A stretch of DNA of 64,000 nucleotides from JAKVAV01 sp047633195 (GCA_047633195.1 JBLIEU010000009.1:1-64000), one strand, 5' to 3'; positions 16,488 to 26,245 are shown, counted from the first letter of the stretch. Numbers and translations are program-made. Notes: generated from the letters alone by a model not told the origin.

Positions 16488-17723
16488 TTACTTCTGATTT
16501 TTGTCGCTCGAAGGTCCTTTGAGATCGTATTTACGCCTAATAAAAAGCGTGAGATGACCTTGTTTCTTCTTCCTACGGAAGCCCATTAAGTGAAGAATTT
16601 CCACGCTGTACCATTTTGCCACTTGTCTATTTACGACCATAACATGATCGCTGCTCATAAAACGGCGAACTCCTGGGAGGTAACCAAGAATGTGGTAGAG
16701 CTTCAATCGGCGGAAAACATAAGAGACTGTTAACCAAAATCGCGCGATTTTTCGGATGATAAAAAAGCCATCTTCTCCTTGGTCTTGGTAGAGCGGCATG
16801 AAAATTTGGGAATTTTCATTGGCTTTGAGCTGGTGCCCGTTTATCGTTGCCAGTGGTTCTCCTTTTTGTATTTTTTGAAAATTATTGAATCCACTCAGCA
16901 TTTTAAAATCATCACCAGGTTGTATTGGCTGGCGCATTCTGATTTCGTAAACCTTCCTATTTCCTTCGGTGGCGTGGTAAAGCTGATGGTAGTATTTCCT
17001 GTATTTGGGTACTTCTATCTTTTTCATTAATCCTGCATTAACCAAGGAAATCCAGATCATGGCTTCGTGGTTTCTGACAGATTCAGGATCGTTGTGTTGA
17101 CCACCTTCAAAAGCGAGTGAGGGATACCCCAAATCATTCACATAACTCAGAAGCGGCTCGTCGAGGTGTTCCTCGATTCCTATAACTACTGGGACGGGCA
17201 TTTTTCTAATGAACTGCCTATTCATCAGCGTGTCGCTCATAAAAATGAACGGCTCTGATTTGACGGAAGTCGTATGGAGATCAACAAAATAAAATTTCTG
17301 ATTGCTGGTATTCAGTAGATTATCAATGTAAGCCCAGAGCTCGATTTGTTCTTCAACCTCGTTGATTATTTCATCAGGGTGGTAATCTCGTTTTCGCGCT
17401 CTTTCAACCATATCTGCTTGCCAGATGCGGTTGAGGTCATTGACTATAAATCTTTCCCCACGCTCTAATGCAGTTAGATTTCCGACTAGGGCATAGACAT
17501 TTCCCGAAATAAGCGGCTTCAATTGATGCAGCTGCTCCATCACATGGTGAAGCGCCAATACACCGGTGGGTTCATTGCCGTGCATTCCACCGATAAATAC
17601 GATGTTAGGACCAGGCTTGTCGCCCTTAATGGCTGCAATTTCGCGCTTGATATGAACCGAGCGCCCTTCTATAAAATCAAATAACTTAATCTCTTTCGGC
17701 TTCAATTGTTTGTAATTCTTCAA
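16488..17723 (-). CDS. Succinylglutamate desuccinylase/aspartoacylase-family zinc enzyme
   Basis: 411 residues of the M14-like AstE/ASPA family. Zinc ligands are His48 and Glu51 in GGMHGNEPTG; DLHTT supplies the next ligand. A long C-terminal part (after ~300) is unlike AstE. TTG start within the last codons of the upstream GCS2-CBS gene (38-bp overlap), so the two are almost certainly translated together. Family members hydrolyse N-acyl amino acids or amide-linked peptides; the physical link to an amidoligase suggests removal of what its partner attaches (inference). Confidence 0.85.
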   Translation of the reverse strand: MKNYKQLKPKEIKLFDFIEGRSVHIKREIAAIKGDKPGPNIVFIGGMHGNEPTGVLALHHVMEQLHQLKPLISGNVYALVGNLTALERGERFIVNDLNRIWQADMVERARKRDYHPDEIINEVEEQIELWAYIDNLLNTSNQKFYFVDLHTTSVKSEPFIFMSDTLMNRQFIRKMPVPVVIGIEEHLDEPLLSYVNDLGYPSLAFEGGQHNDPESVRNHEAMIWISLVNAGLMKKIEVPKYRKYYHQLYHATEGNRKVYEIRMRQPIQPGDDFKMLSGFNNFQKIQKGEPLATINGHQLKANENSQIFMPLYQDQGEDGFFIIRKIARFWLTVSYVFRRLKLYHILGYLPGVRRFMSSDHVMVVNRQVAKWYSVEILHLMGFRRKKKQGHLTLFIRRKYDLKGPSSDKNQK

Positions 17724-19605
17724 ATAGATGTTCTGCCATATAAACGAAATCGGATTCAGTCAGAATCCCGATTAGTTTTTTGTCCTTGACCACAGGCAGG
17801 CAGCCCAAATTGCTTTTGCGCATAATTTTAAGCGCCTCGCTAACTTCCGTTTGCCCGGTAACGGTAACGGGGTTCTTAATCATGAAGTCATCAACAGTGA
17901 TTGTTTCGTCATGAGAATACTTGCAATAGTACTTGATAATATCTCCTGCGGAAATAATTCCTACCACTTCGCCTTCTTCATTTTCAACAGGCACGTGGTG
18001 AATTTTGCGCCAGTTCATCACATTTGATACGAGTTCAACCAAATCATCTTCTTGAACGGTATAGAGTTCTTTGCTCATGACTTGGTGAACGTAGCGGTAC
18101 TTGCTGGCCCACGATCCGCTTTCTTGTTTTGTAGGATAATCCCACTCGTGGACGGGCAGTCCACTGTATTGGCGCGTAAGCATGCCAGATGTTACGGCAA
18201 TTACCGCTTCTTCAACATTGGCGTCTTTTCTCAATTTATTGAAAGACTGAGTCAGCCAGATCGAGCCAGTTTGGTGTTTTTTCACCCTTTCTTCGACCAC
18301 ATTGATGTAGCGTTCAATATCTTCTTTGTTGATTTTCATTTTCTCCAAACCCTTCCGACTCATGGGAATGAGTTGGTTGAGGAGAAGACTCTCAGCGGTA
18401 TGCACCTTGCCATCTGTCCATCTGAATTGTGCAGATAGCCCCATTTGAGCGGCTTTGTGGAAGTTCAATTTGGCATTGTCAAAATCCAATTGATCTGAGA
18501 TTTGACCAATATCGTCGGGCATTCCCTCCATTAGACCTAGCCAAAATGCGGTGTTTGCTATTTCATCAATGATGGTAGGGCCAGCGGGAATGTACCTGTT
18601 TTCAATTCTAAGGTGCGGCTTGCCATCAGTAATCCCATAACAAGGGCGATTCCATTTGTATATGGTTCCATTGTGAAGAGAGAGCGCTTTGAGCTTGGGT
18701 ATTTTGCCTTCTTTGAGCACTGCAAGTGCATCTTCTTGAATGTCGCTTGCTAGCAAAAGACGGTAATACGAAACGTCGTATTGAAATATTTCCGTTACAC
18801 TTTCTTTGAGCCAATCTGTTCCAAAATCTACCCGACTCTTTTGTTCGCGATCTGGGTTGCGCTGATTCTTGAGATCGACTGTCTGCTCAAATACAGCTAT
18901 GCGCGTTTCGTCCCACAATCTTTTCCCAAATAGAAGAGGGGAGTTAGTAGATGCAGCAAGCACAGGGCCTGCGATGGCTTGAGCCCAATTGTACTTGTCT
19001 ACAAATTCATCTGGATTGATTTGAAGGTGAATTTGAAAACTCGTATTGCATGCTTCAAAAAGCATCGTATTGTGCTTCGTGATCAATTCGTCGGTAGCCT
19101 TGATGTGAAATTCGAAATCGCCACCACGGTGTTTGATCATCGCATCATTCAGTGCTCTGTATCGCTCGTAGGGAGTGATGTTCTTAAATTCGAGATCGTC
19201 TTTGAGAATGGTTGGTAAGATGCCCGTCAGCAATACTCTGGCACCTCTTGCTTGGGCTTTTTGGTCAGCATTATCGAGCAGTCCTCTTAGGTCGGATTCC
19301 AGCTGGCTCAATGCGTTTTCGGTAAAAAGCAACGGATCGAGATTGGCTTCTAAATTGAACTTGGCGAGCTCGGTGGTAAAATGACTATCGTTCAAGTCTT
19401 CCAGTACTTCTAGTCCAATTATTGAAGGCCTCAAATTCTTATCAACGAAGCAAAATTCTTGTTCTGCGCCGATTCTTATTGTGCCCGTTTCGAACATACC
19501 GCGTTCCAGCATGATCTCTAAGGCTTGCATGTCCTTCAGTATGGCAGAAACAAATTTTTTCCTTTGCTCCTTTTTTTCAACCACATACACATTCAATTCA
19601 CCCAT
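17686..19605 (-). CDS. GCS2-type carboxylate-amine ligase fused to a CBS pair
   Basis: 639 residues. Residues ~1-490 are a glutamate-cysteine-ligase-2/YbdK-type domain of the glutamine-synthetase-like fold: IRIGAEQEFCFVD, then ITKHNTMLFEACNTSFQIHL and LRIENRYIPAGPTIIDE. Residues ~510-630 form two CBS domains (VPVENEEGEVVGIISAGDII and LPVVKDKKLIGILTESDF), which usually bind adenosine nucleotides and regulate activity. It probably forms an amide or peptide bond using ATP. Glutathione synthesis is uncertain: no glutathione synthetase or RimK gene is visible here. It overlaps the aspartoacylase-like gene. Confidence 0.85.
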   Translation of the reverse strand: MGELNVYVVEKKEQRKKFVSAILKDMQALEIMLERGMFETGTIRIGAEQEFCFVDKNLRPSIIGLEVLEDLNDSHFTTELAKFNLEANLDPLLFTENALSQLESDLRGLLDNADQKAQARGARVLLTGILPTILKDDLEFKNITPYERYRALNDAMIKHRGGDFEFHIKATDELITKHNTMLFEACNTSFQIHLQINPDEFVDKYNWAQAIAGPVLAASTNSPLLFGKRLWDETRIAVFEQTVDLKNQRNPDREQKSRVDFGTDWLKESVTEIFQYDVSYYRLLLASDIQEDALAVLKEGKIPKLKALSLHNGTIYKWNRPCYGITDGKPHLRIENRYIPAGPTIIDEIANTAFWLGLMEGMPDDIGQISDQLDFDNAKLNFHKAAQMGLSAQFRWTDGKVHTAESLLLNQLIPMSRKGLEKMKINKEDIERYINVVEERVKKHQTGSIWLTQSFNKLRKDANVEEAVIAVTSGMLTRQYSGLPVHEWDYPTKQESGSWASKYRYVHQVMSKELYTVQEDDLVELVSNVMNWRKIHHVPVENEEGEVVGIISAGDIIKYYCKYSHDETITVDDFMIKNPVTVTGQTEVSEALKIMRKSNLGCLPVVKDKKLIGILTESDFVYMAEHLFEELQTIEAERD

Positions 19606-19689
19606 AATTTGCCAAGATTGGTTAAGGCCTGGTAATAGCCGATAAGCCCATGAAATTGCGGAATTTCTACGAATAAAACAACAAGAGTT

Positions 19690-20304
19690 TTATTTCACTT
19701 CAAGGTGTAGTAGTTTTTCGCCTTCCAGGTATCCTTCAAGCACGTCACCTTTTACTACAGGCCCTACTCCTTTGGGGGTTCCGGTGAATATGAGATCTCC
19801 AATTTTTAAGGTGAAATATTTGGACACTTCTGACACGATAACGTCGAACGGAAACAGCATTAGAGATGAGTTTCCTTGTTGGACGGTTTCTCCGTTTTTC
19901 TTCAGTTCGAAGTTGATACTATTCGAATTAGGCAGGTCCTGCAGCTTCACGAATTTCTGTCCCAGAGGAGCTGAGTGATCAAAAGCTTTGGCTTTCTCCC
20001 AGGGAAGGCCTTTCTCTTTGCATTTCTGCTGCGTGTCTCTTGCTGTAAAGTCGATTCCTAAACCGACTTCTTCATAGTATTTTTGAGCAAAAGCTCGATC
20101 TATATGTTTGCCGACTTTTTTAATTCTAAGCACCAATTCCAATTCAAAATGTAAATCATTGGTGTGGTCAGGATAAATGAAGGGATGATTTTTCGGTAGG
20201 AGAGCGGTGTCAGGTTTGCAAAAGATAACTGGTTCTGAGGGAATTTCATTTTTCAGCTCTGCTGCATGATCGGCGTAATTTCTGCCAATACAGATTATCT
20301 TCAT
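19690..20304 (-). CDS. Fumarylacetoacetate hydrolase family protein
   Basis: 204-residue FAH-fold enzyme beginning MKIICIGRNYADHAAELKNE. The metal-binding acidic residues appear in HFELELVLRIKK and FTARDTQQKCKEKGLPWEKA, followed by FDVIVSEVSKYFTLKIGD and FTGTPKGVGPV. Members act as acylpyruvate hydrolases, oxaloacetate decarboxylases or isomerases. It starts in a 4-bp ATGA overlap with the exonuclease gene, so co-translation is likely. The exact substrate is unknown. Confidence 0.88.
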   Translation of the reverse strand: MKIICIGRNYADHAAELKNEIPSEPVIFCKPDTALLPKNHPFIYPDHTNDLHFELELVLRIKKVGKHIDRAFAQKYYEEVGLGIDFTARDTQQKCKEKGLPWEKAKAFDHSAPLGQKFVKLQDLPNSNSINFELKKNGETVQQGNSSLMLFPFDVIVSEVSKYFTLKIGDLIFTGTPKGVGPVVKGDVLEGYLEGEKLLHLEVK

Positions 20305-21122
20305 GCGTCCATTCTTTCTTTTATTGACTTCAATACTTTCTTTGTATACAATGGAAAATCACCTTTGATCATCCATCCATAATAGCCAGGTTCAGCACGC
20401 AATACGTCCGTTACAGGTTTTCCCTTGTGCTTGCCGAAATTGAAGCATTCGACGTTGGCATCGTTGTAAACGAAACGGCCCAAAAAGTCAACGTTTCGGT
20501 GCCTTTGGGAAACTGTGTGAAGCTGGTCCATGTCGTTCACAATTGGAACAGACTTCTTTCCATCGCGACCTTCAAACTCTACATCTTTGTATTTTTCAAT
20601 TTGCGCTAAGAACACGTCGTATGTCGCTTCGACATCTGCCATAGCTTCGTGGGCATTGTTCATGTCTTTGCCAGTGTAGAATTTATAGCCCGCTTTTAGT
20701 GTACGCTGCTCCATCATGTGAAAGATGTTTTGCACGTCAATCAAGTTGCGATCTTCTATACTGAAGTCAATACTGCAGCGCAAGAATTCTTCGGCGAGGA
20801 TTGGAACATCAAACTTATTGGAATTGAAACCTGCTAGATCGCAATCGAATAAAAACTTGAATACTTTATCTGCTACATCAGCAAAGCTGGGAGCATCTTT
20901 TACATCCTCATCGTAAATGCCATGTATCAGCGAGGTCTCGAGAGGGATAGGCATTTGTGGATTGATTAGAAACCTTTCGTTCTCCTCAGACGGTCTTTTT
21001 TCAATTCTTCCATCAGGAAATAGCTTAAGGATCGCGATTTCTACTATTCTATCTGAGGCAACATTAACACCAGTCGTTTCTAGGTCAAAGAAAGCGAGCG
21101 GTTTTTTCAGGTTCAACTTCAT
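20301..21122 (-). CDS. DEDDh 3'-5' exonuclease with C-terminal DUF3820-like domain
   Basis: 273 residues. The exonuclease domain has FFDLETTG (Asp13, Glu15), the middle Asp in LAGFNSNKFDVPILAEEF, and NNAHEAMADVEATYDVFLAQ with the DEDDh His and last Asp. The C-terminal ~60 residues (FNFGKHKGKPVTDVLRAEPG, YYGWMIKGDFP) match the small DUF3820 module. It resembles the DNA polymerase III epsilon proofreading family but is a stand-alone enzyme. Overlaps both neighbours by 4 bp, making a three-gene translationally coupled run. Confidence 0.9.
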   Translation of the reverse strand: MKLNLKKPLAFFDLETTGVNVASDRIVEIAILKLFPDGRIEKRPSEENERFLINPQMPIPLETSLIHGIYDEDVKDAPSFADVADKVFKFLFDCDLAGFNSNKFDVPILAEEFLRCSIDFSIEDRNLIDVQNIFHMMEQRTLKAGYKFYTGKDMNNAHEAMADVEATYDVFLAQIEKYKDVEFEGRDGKKSVPIVNDMDQLHTVSQRHRNVDFLGRFVYNDANVECFNFGKHKGKPVTDVLRAEPGYYGWMIKGDFPLYTKKVLKSIKERMDA

Positions 21123-22669
21123 TCTGTCAATTTGATGAGCTTAACGTTTGTTTCTTGTTTCGTGTGGTAATTGTTTACAACCAGCACTTCGGTGTAAGGT
21201 GAAAATCCACTGGCGTCGACATACAAGAAATACTTCCCTGGATAGAGACCCAAAGTATATCGGCCTGAGATCTTATTGGGCAAGTATTTTCCTACTACTT
21301 CGTCCAGATCGTTTTTGATCAGGATTTCAGGCGCTGCGCCCTCAATGTTTGCGGAGGCAAGGATGTTGATTAGAAATATGGCGGGATCTTCTGTTTGCAT
21401 TTTATTAAATCGCACCTCGTGAATATCTAATTGGGTGTTTGAGCCAGGATCCATGCGAGTAACGTAAGCCGTCTCTCCATTTTGAGTATAGGATATTGTC
21501 TTATTGTCAAACGGGGAGTTTAGTGGATAGCCCAGATTTTGAGGCTTTGACCAAACCATATTTTGAGTATCCCAAGTGGAAAAGAAAAGATCATAGCCTC
21601 CCATCCCTGGATGGCCGTCACTGCTAAAGTACATGGTGAGTCCATCTCCTGAAAGGGTAGGGAAGTCCTCGTTGAGAGGAGTGTTTATTTCTCCGCCAAG
21701 ATTTTCAGGCTCGCCCCATTCTCTGTTTGGTAGTCTCTTTACCATATAGATATCTAGCGCTCCAAATCCACCATCCCTTTCTGAGCTGAACAGCATTGTC
21801 TCACCATTCTTCGATAAGGAGCAGGCAGATTCTACACTTCTTGAATTCACTTGTTCGCCTAAGTTTTTAGGTTTACTAAAGCGCCCGACTTCCTTTGCGG
21901 ACACATAGATGTCACCAAAATTCTCCACATGATCGATGTAGAAAAAGATACTGTCGCCTGAATCGGTGATACCTACAACTTGCTCGTCATAAGGAGTATT
22001 TATGGGCTGTGATAAAGGGGCCGCTTGAGCCCAACCCGTTTCTGATCGCTCGCTCATGAAAATGTCAGAAGGAAAATATCCGTCAAACTCTGGCTTAGTT
22101 CCTGGTTTTAATTTTCGTCTAGATGTAAAGTATAATGTCTTTCCGTCCTTGGTTACAAAGGGATGATAGTCTGGATAGACCGTATTTACTGTATTACTTA
22201 AACGGCTGAAGTCTACATCCACGGGATACTTCAAAAGGTCTAGAGCTGCTATGCAGTCATCTTTAAGCTTTTTGAACTTTGAGAGGTTCTTTTTTTTGAC
22301 TCCGCTTTCTTCTTCAAATTTATTGAGATAATACAGAGCTTGATCGTAATCCAAGTGATAAGTGCTTGCGATGGCTATCTCTATGTAAAGGCTTTTATCA
22401 AACTTCCCCTTGTTCTCCGCAACGAGAAGGTAGTCTAGCGCCAGTAAAGGGTCTATGTAAGTTTTGAGATAGCTTTTACCTAACTGTTCATTGTAGTAAG
22501 GGTTGTCAGGCTCCTTGTCTACCAATTTCAGGTATTCCTCCACTGCTTCAATGTAGTTGCCAGCATCAAAGGCATCATCAGCTTTTGCTTGATTTTGGGA
22601 CCAAGCTGGCACAACAGACCACAAGAGCAAAAGAATAAACAATGTAAAGGGGCGCACTTGTTCTTTCAA
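21119..22669 (-). CDS. TPR and PD40 beta-propeller envelope protein
   Basis: 516 residues, TTG start, signal peptide (VRPFTLFILLLLWSVVPAWSQ). TPR-like helices occupy residues ~25-140 (DDAFDAGNYIEAVEEYLKLV). PD40 blades follow with repeated LYFTSRR, SIFFYIDH, MLFSSERDGGFGALDIYM and TMYFSSDGHPGMGGYDLFF. A C-terminal beta domain (SGRYTLGLYPGKYFLYVDAS) resembles a carboxypeptidase-regulatory fold. No OmpA domain, unlike its upstream relative. A periplasmic or outer-membrane-associated scaffolding role is inferred; a type IX secretion link is possible but unproven. Confidence 0.8.
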   Translation of the reverse strand: MKEQVRPFTLFILLLLWSVVPAWSQNQAKADDAFDAGNYIEAVEEYLKLVDKEPDNPYYNEQLGKSYLKTYIDPLLALDYLLVAENKGKFDKSLYIEIAIASTYHLDYDQALYYLNKFEEESGVKKKNLSKFKKLKDDCIAALDLLKYPVDVDFSRLSNTVNTVYPDYHPFVTKDGKTLYFTSRRKLKPGTKPEFDGYFPSDIFMSERSETGWAQAAPLSQPINTPYDEQVVGITDSGDSIFFYIDHVENFGDIYVSAKEVGRFSKPKNLGEQVNSRSVESACSLSKNGETMLFSSERDGGFGALDIYMVKRLPNREWGEPENLGGEINTPLNEDFPTLSGDGLTMYFSSDGHPGMGGYDLFFSTWDTQNMVWSKPQNLGYPLNSPFDNKTISYTQNGETAYVTRMDPGSNTQLDIHEVRFNKMQTEDPAIFLINILASANIEGAAPEILIKNDLDEVVGKYLPNKISGRYTLGLYPGKYFLYVDASGFSPYTEVLVVNNYHTKQETNVKLIKLTE

Positions 22670-22741
22670 CAGGGATGGTTTACGTCTCTAATTTTCGGTG
22701 CTTTTCACTTTTAAAAAGAGATAATTAAGTTAGGGTATGTA

Positions 22742-24772
22742 TCATTTGGCAACTACTTCCACGTATTGGAAATTGCGGTATGTGTCTTTATTCTTCAGGT
22801 AGTCTCCTTTGTAGGTTGGACCTTGAACCTTTCCTTCTACTGTTTTGAAGACAAGAATATTGGGATCAATTTCCAGCTCCTTGGCAAAATTGAGTATTCT
22901 CTCTTTTGCATTGCTTGCCCTCAAATCGGCCAACACTTTATTCTTCCCAAATGTCTTGGTAGGAACTTGAGAAGCACTCCCCAAAATAGTGATTTCTACA
23001 GTATCGTTCTTTGCCGCTTTTATTTTCAGATTTTTAATGAAGCTTCTGAATATTTCCTCCTCTAGTGCGACTTCATTCGCATTATAACCAAAGAATTTTT
23101 TGAAAGTAGCAGGGTTATTATCCTCTGTCGTTGTTGAAACAAAGACGGTCTTACCATCATCTCCGACAAGTACAGGGTTCAGTAATAGTGTTTTCTCTAT
23201 TTCGCGGTAGGAGCTTTCGCAATCTACACTAAATGAGTCCGTACCAGCTGTATTTCCATCAATGAAGTACTCTACGTTATAGTCAAAGCAAGGCGGAAGT
23301 ATTGCGACGAAGTTTCCATCGCGTGCACGTGGGGTGTAAAAAGAAGTCTCCATCGTTTCCTTATTTGTAACTGCCACCGAAATATCTTTCGGGAGTTCAT
23401 CACCAGGAGCAGGAATAATTACACCTTTCAGAAGGGCCAATTTCACTTCTTGTGGTTCAGGTAAGTCCAAGAGATAAATATCTTTTTCTCCATATCCCGC
23501 TTTTCTGAATGAAGAGAAGTATGCTCTTTTTCCATCAGCACTGGTTACGAAGAACACATCGTCATCTGCAGTATTGATAGGATAACCAATATTTTCAGGT
23601 TCTCCCCAGTTTCCTTCAGCATCTTTTTTACTGCTGAACACATCAAACCCTCCTATGCTAGTGTGCCCCTGAGAACTGAAGTAGAGAGTGTTCTCATCTG
23701 GTGAAATGAATACAGCGTCTTCTTCATACTGCGTGTTGAGACTAGCCCCCATATTGTAAGCTTCACTCCATGTGTCGTTGGGTAATTTTTTTGATCGCCA
23801 GATATCTCTACCTCCAAAGCCACCTTTTCGATCGCTAACAAAGTATACCGTTTCCCCATCAACAGTAGCCGCAAGGTGTGTTTCCCATGCACTAGAATTA
23901 ATGGGAGTTGGTAATTTCACAGGTGTAGTCCAAGTCTCCCCGACCAATGAGCTTTCAAAAATTGATCCTCCCTCTTCATCCCGATAGATATAGAGTGTCT
24001 GACCATTTGGAGCAACGTTCATAGTGGCTGTATGAATGTCTGAATTGATATTCAGAAGTTCTGGTATTTGCCAATTTCCTTTTCGGTCTTTGTAAGAAAC
24101 GTAGATGTCATCGTAGTATCCACCAGTATTCCTATCTAGTATGGATAGGTTGCTACTATCAGTTCTGAGCCTACGAGAGGTGTAAAAAATCGAGTTTTCG
24201 TCAATGGAAATCACAGGGCTGTAGTCAGGATATGGTGAATTAATGGTATCACCAAGATTTGTGATATTGAAAGGTACTGGTGCAGCAGTGATTACTTTGG
24301 CATGACCTACTTGCTGAACTCCTAGAACTGCATCGGCAAAAAGAAAATGTTTGCTTGGAGCAACTTCGGTGAACTTCTCGTAGTAAAGTTTGGCCTTGTC
24401 TAGATTGTAGTTCAGGTGATAGGCTTTACCAAGATAGAAATAGAGCGTTATCGGTGACTTTTTTTCTTGTGGACTGATCGGGTCGTATTTCGCGTCTGTT
24501 CCAATTTCTTCGGCCAATTTCAAAAAGGGAAGGGCACCCGTTTTTTGATCGAAAGACTGCAGATGAGAAATTCCCGCGCGGTATTGGAGGTTTCCATTTT
24601 CAGGAAAATCTGCCGCTAGAGATGACCAAATATCAGAAGCCTGACGTTTTTCACCTTCGGCTTCTAATCGAACGGCTTCCTCAAAACGCTTATTTAATGG
24701 TAGGCTTTGGGCGGATGCCGTTGCGCAGAATAAACATAAAAAGGAAATGCTAAGAAGTAGGGTTTTATTCAT
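22742..24772 (-). CDS. PorE-like TPR-PD40-OmpA protein
   Basis: Start set at the ATG at 24772, giving signal peptide MNKTLLLSISFLCLFCATAS; an in-frame TTG lies 24 bases upstream. Order of domains: TPR-like helices (to ~150), PD40 blades (SIFYTSRRLR, TVYFVSDRKGGFGGRDIW, TLYFSSQGHTSIGGFDVF, RAYFSSFRKAGYGEKDIY), a carboxypeptidase-regulatory-like domain (~445-540) and a degenerate OmpA-like end (VEITILGSASQVPTKTFG, LADLRASNAKERILN). This is the architecture of type IX secretion protein PorE, which binds peptidoglycan. No lipobox Cys is visible, a difference from classical PorE. Paralogous to the next gene on the strand. Confidence 0.75.
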   Translation of the reverse strand: MNKTLLLSISFLCLFCATASAQSLPLNKRFEEAVRLEAEGEKRQASDIWSSLAADFPENGNLQYRAGISHLQSFDQKTGALPFLKLAEEIGTDAKYDPISPQEKKSPITLYFYLGKAYHLNYNLDKAKLYYEKFTEVAPSKHFLFADAVLGVQQVGHAKVITAAPVPFNITNLGDTINSPYPDYSPVISIDENSIFYTSRRLRTDSSNLSILDRNTGGYYDDIYVSYKDRKGNWQIPELLNINSDIHTATMNVAPNGQTLYIYRDEEGGSIFESSLVGETWTTPVKLPTPINSSAWETHLAATVDGETVYFVSDRKGGFGGRDIWRSKKLPNDTWSEAYNMGASLNTQYEEDAVFISPDENTLYFSSQGHTSIGGFDVFSSKKDAEGNWGEPENIGYPINTADDDVFFVTSADGKRAYFSSFRKAGYGEKDIYLLDLPEPQEVKLALLKGVIIPAPGDELPKDISVAVTNKETMETSFYTPRARDGNFVAILPPCFDYNVEYFIDGNTAGTDSFSVDCESSYREIEKTLLLNPVLVGDDGKTVFVSTTTEDNNPATFKKFFGYNANEVALEEEIFRSFIKNLKIKAAKNDTVEITILGSASQVPTKTFGKNKVLADLRASNAKERILNFAKELEIDPNILVFKTVEGKVQGPTYKGDYLKNKDTYRNFQYVEVVAK

Positions 24773-24835
24773 CCAAAAGGGAAATAATCTGTTCAAAGCT
24801 AATATAAACGGTTAGGATGACTTACGGAAAGTTTA

Positions 24836-26179
24836 TCAAATTTCTCTGTTGATATCAAAATTCTCAAGAATATCTGCCACTCTGCGCACAAAACTACCTC
24901 CTAAAGCACCATCAATGATGCGATGATCATAGGCATGAGAGAGGAACATCATGTGTCTTATACCAATAAAATCTCCTTCGGGCGTTTCAATTACCGCAGG
25001 CTTTTTTCGAATGGCTCCAACTGCCATTATCGCAGCTTGAGGTTGATTGATAATAGGTGTTCCCATCACATTCCCGAAAGTACCGACATTGGTCAGCGTA
25101 TAAGTACCTCCTTGAATTTCTTCAGGGAGCAATTTATTTTCTCTTGCTCTAGAAGCCAGATCATTTACCTTTTTCGTTATTCCAAGCAGATTTAGTCGGT
25201 CTGCATCATGAATAACTGGTACAATCAAATTGCCAGAAGGCAAAGCTGCAGCCATACCAATGTTAATGTGCTTTCGCTTGATGATATTAACTCCATCTGT
25301 ACTCACATTGACACCGCGCATTTCTTTAATTGCTTGTGCAATGGCTTCTATGAAAATAGGAGTGAAGGTGAGTTTTTCGCCTTCGCGCTCCTGAAATTTG
25401 TTCTTCCACTTATTCCTCCAAGTCACTAAATTGGTGACATCGGCTTCCACATATGAAGTAACGTGAGGTGACACATGCATAGAGGTCACCATATGTTCGG
25501 AGATGAGTTTCCTCATTCGATCCATCTCCACGATTTCATCATCTGCACCAACTCTAATTGTGGGCAATTTGATAGTTATTCCGCCAGTCTCAGACGTGGC
25601 GACCTTTGGTGCTGACTTTTTAGATTCTTCTTTAGGCGCAATTGCTGGAGGGGTGGTAGATCTATTGGGAATGTAATTGAGTATGTCTTTTTTGGTAACC
25701 CTACCTTCAGCACCGCTTCCTTCCAGTTGCTCAAGTTCTTGAAGGGAAACACCTTCTTTTTCAGCAATGTTTCTAACTAAAGGAGAATAGAAACGACCAG
25801 AAGAACCGGTCTTTGATATTTTTTCATCTTCTCCAGCAACCGCGAGAACGGGCTCTTCATGGGTTTTAGCAGCACCATTTGATGCAGGCACTGCGGCTGG
25901 TTTGCTTTCTGCAGTAGGGGCTGTTCCATTGGTGTCTCCACCTGTAGAAAAAATGGCGATAGGTTTGCCTACTTCTATTACATCTCCTTCTTCACAAAGT
26001 TTCTTTACCAAGATGCCATCTTCTGGGGCAGGTACCTCACTATCCACTTTATCGGTGGCTATCTCTACCATGGGTTCATCTGCTCCTACAGAATCGCCTT
26101 CTTCCAAGACCCATTTGATGATGGTTGCTTCTGCTACGCTTTCTCCCATTTTGGGAAGTAAGACTTCAAATTGTGGCAT
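24836..26179 (-). CDS. Dihydrolipoamide acyltransferase (E2) of a 2-oxo acid dehydrogenase
   Basis: 447 residues. Lipoyl domain with Lys44 in EIATDKVDSEVPAP; peripheral E3-binding domain (YSPLVRNIAEKEGVSLQELE, then GRVTKKDIL); a linker rich in Ser/Lys/Pro; and the catalytic acyltransferase core with the C-terminal DHRIIDGALGG carrying the His-Asp pair. It transfers the acyl group from E1-bound lipoamide to CoA. Branched-chain, pyruvate or 2-oxoglutarate specificity cannot be fixed because no E1 or E3 gene is adjacent. Confidence 0.9.
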   Translation of the reverse strand: MPQFEVLLPKMGESVAEATIIKWVLEEGDSVGADEPMVEIATDKVDSEVPAPEDGILVKKLCEEGDVIEVGKPIAIFSTGGDTNGTAPTAESKPAAVPASNGAAKTHEEPVLAVAGEDEKISKTGSSGRFYSPLVRNIAEKEGVSLQELEQLEGSGAEGRVTKKDILNYIPNRSTTPPAIAPKEESKKSAPKVATSETGGITIKLPTIRVGADDEIVEMDRMRKLISEHMVTSMHVSPHVTSYVEADVTNLVTWRNKWKNKFQEREGEKLTFTPIFIEAIAQAIKEMRGVNVSTDGVNIIKRKHINIGMAAALPSGNLIVPVIHDADRLNLLGITKKVNDLASRARENKLLPEEIQGGTYTLTNVGTFGNVMGTPIINQPQAAIMAVGAIRKKPAVIETPEGDFIGIRHMMFLSHAYDHRIIDGALGGSFVRRVADILENFDINREI

Positions 26180-26204
26180 AAATTTCAGTTCTACAGTGGT
26201 GATG

Positions 26205-26234
26205 CAAAATTAGTGGAAAATTCCCAATACACAA
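26205..26234 (-). promoter_or_regulatory. Bacteroidota-type promoter of the E2 gene
   Basis: Minus-strand TTG (26234-26232), 19-nt spacer, TAATTTTG (26212-26205). Both elements and the spacing fit the -33/-7 consensus. The E2 ATG lies 25 nt downstream, so this gene has an ordinary short leader. Confidence 0.65.
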
Positions 26235-26245
26235 TCAGGCTAGCG

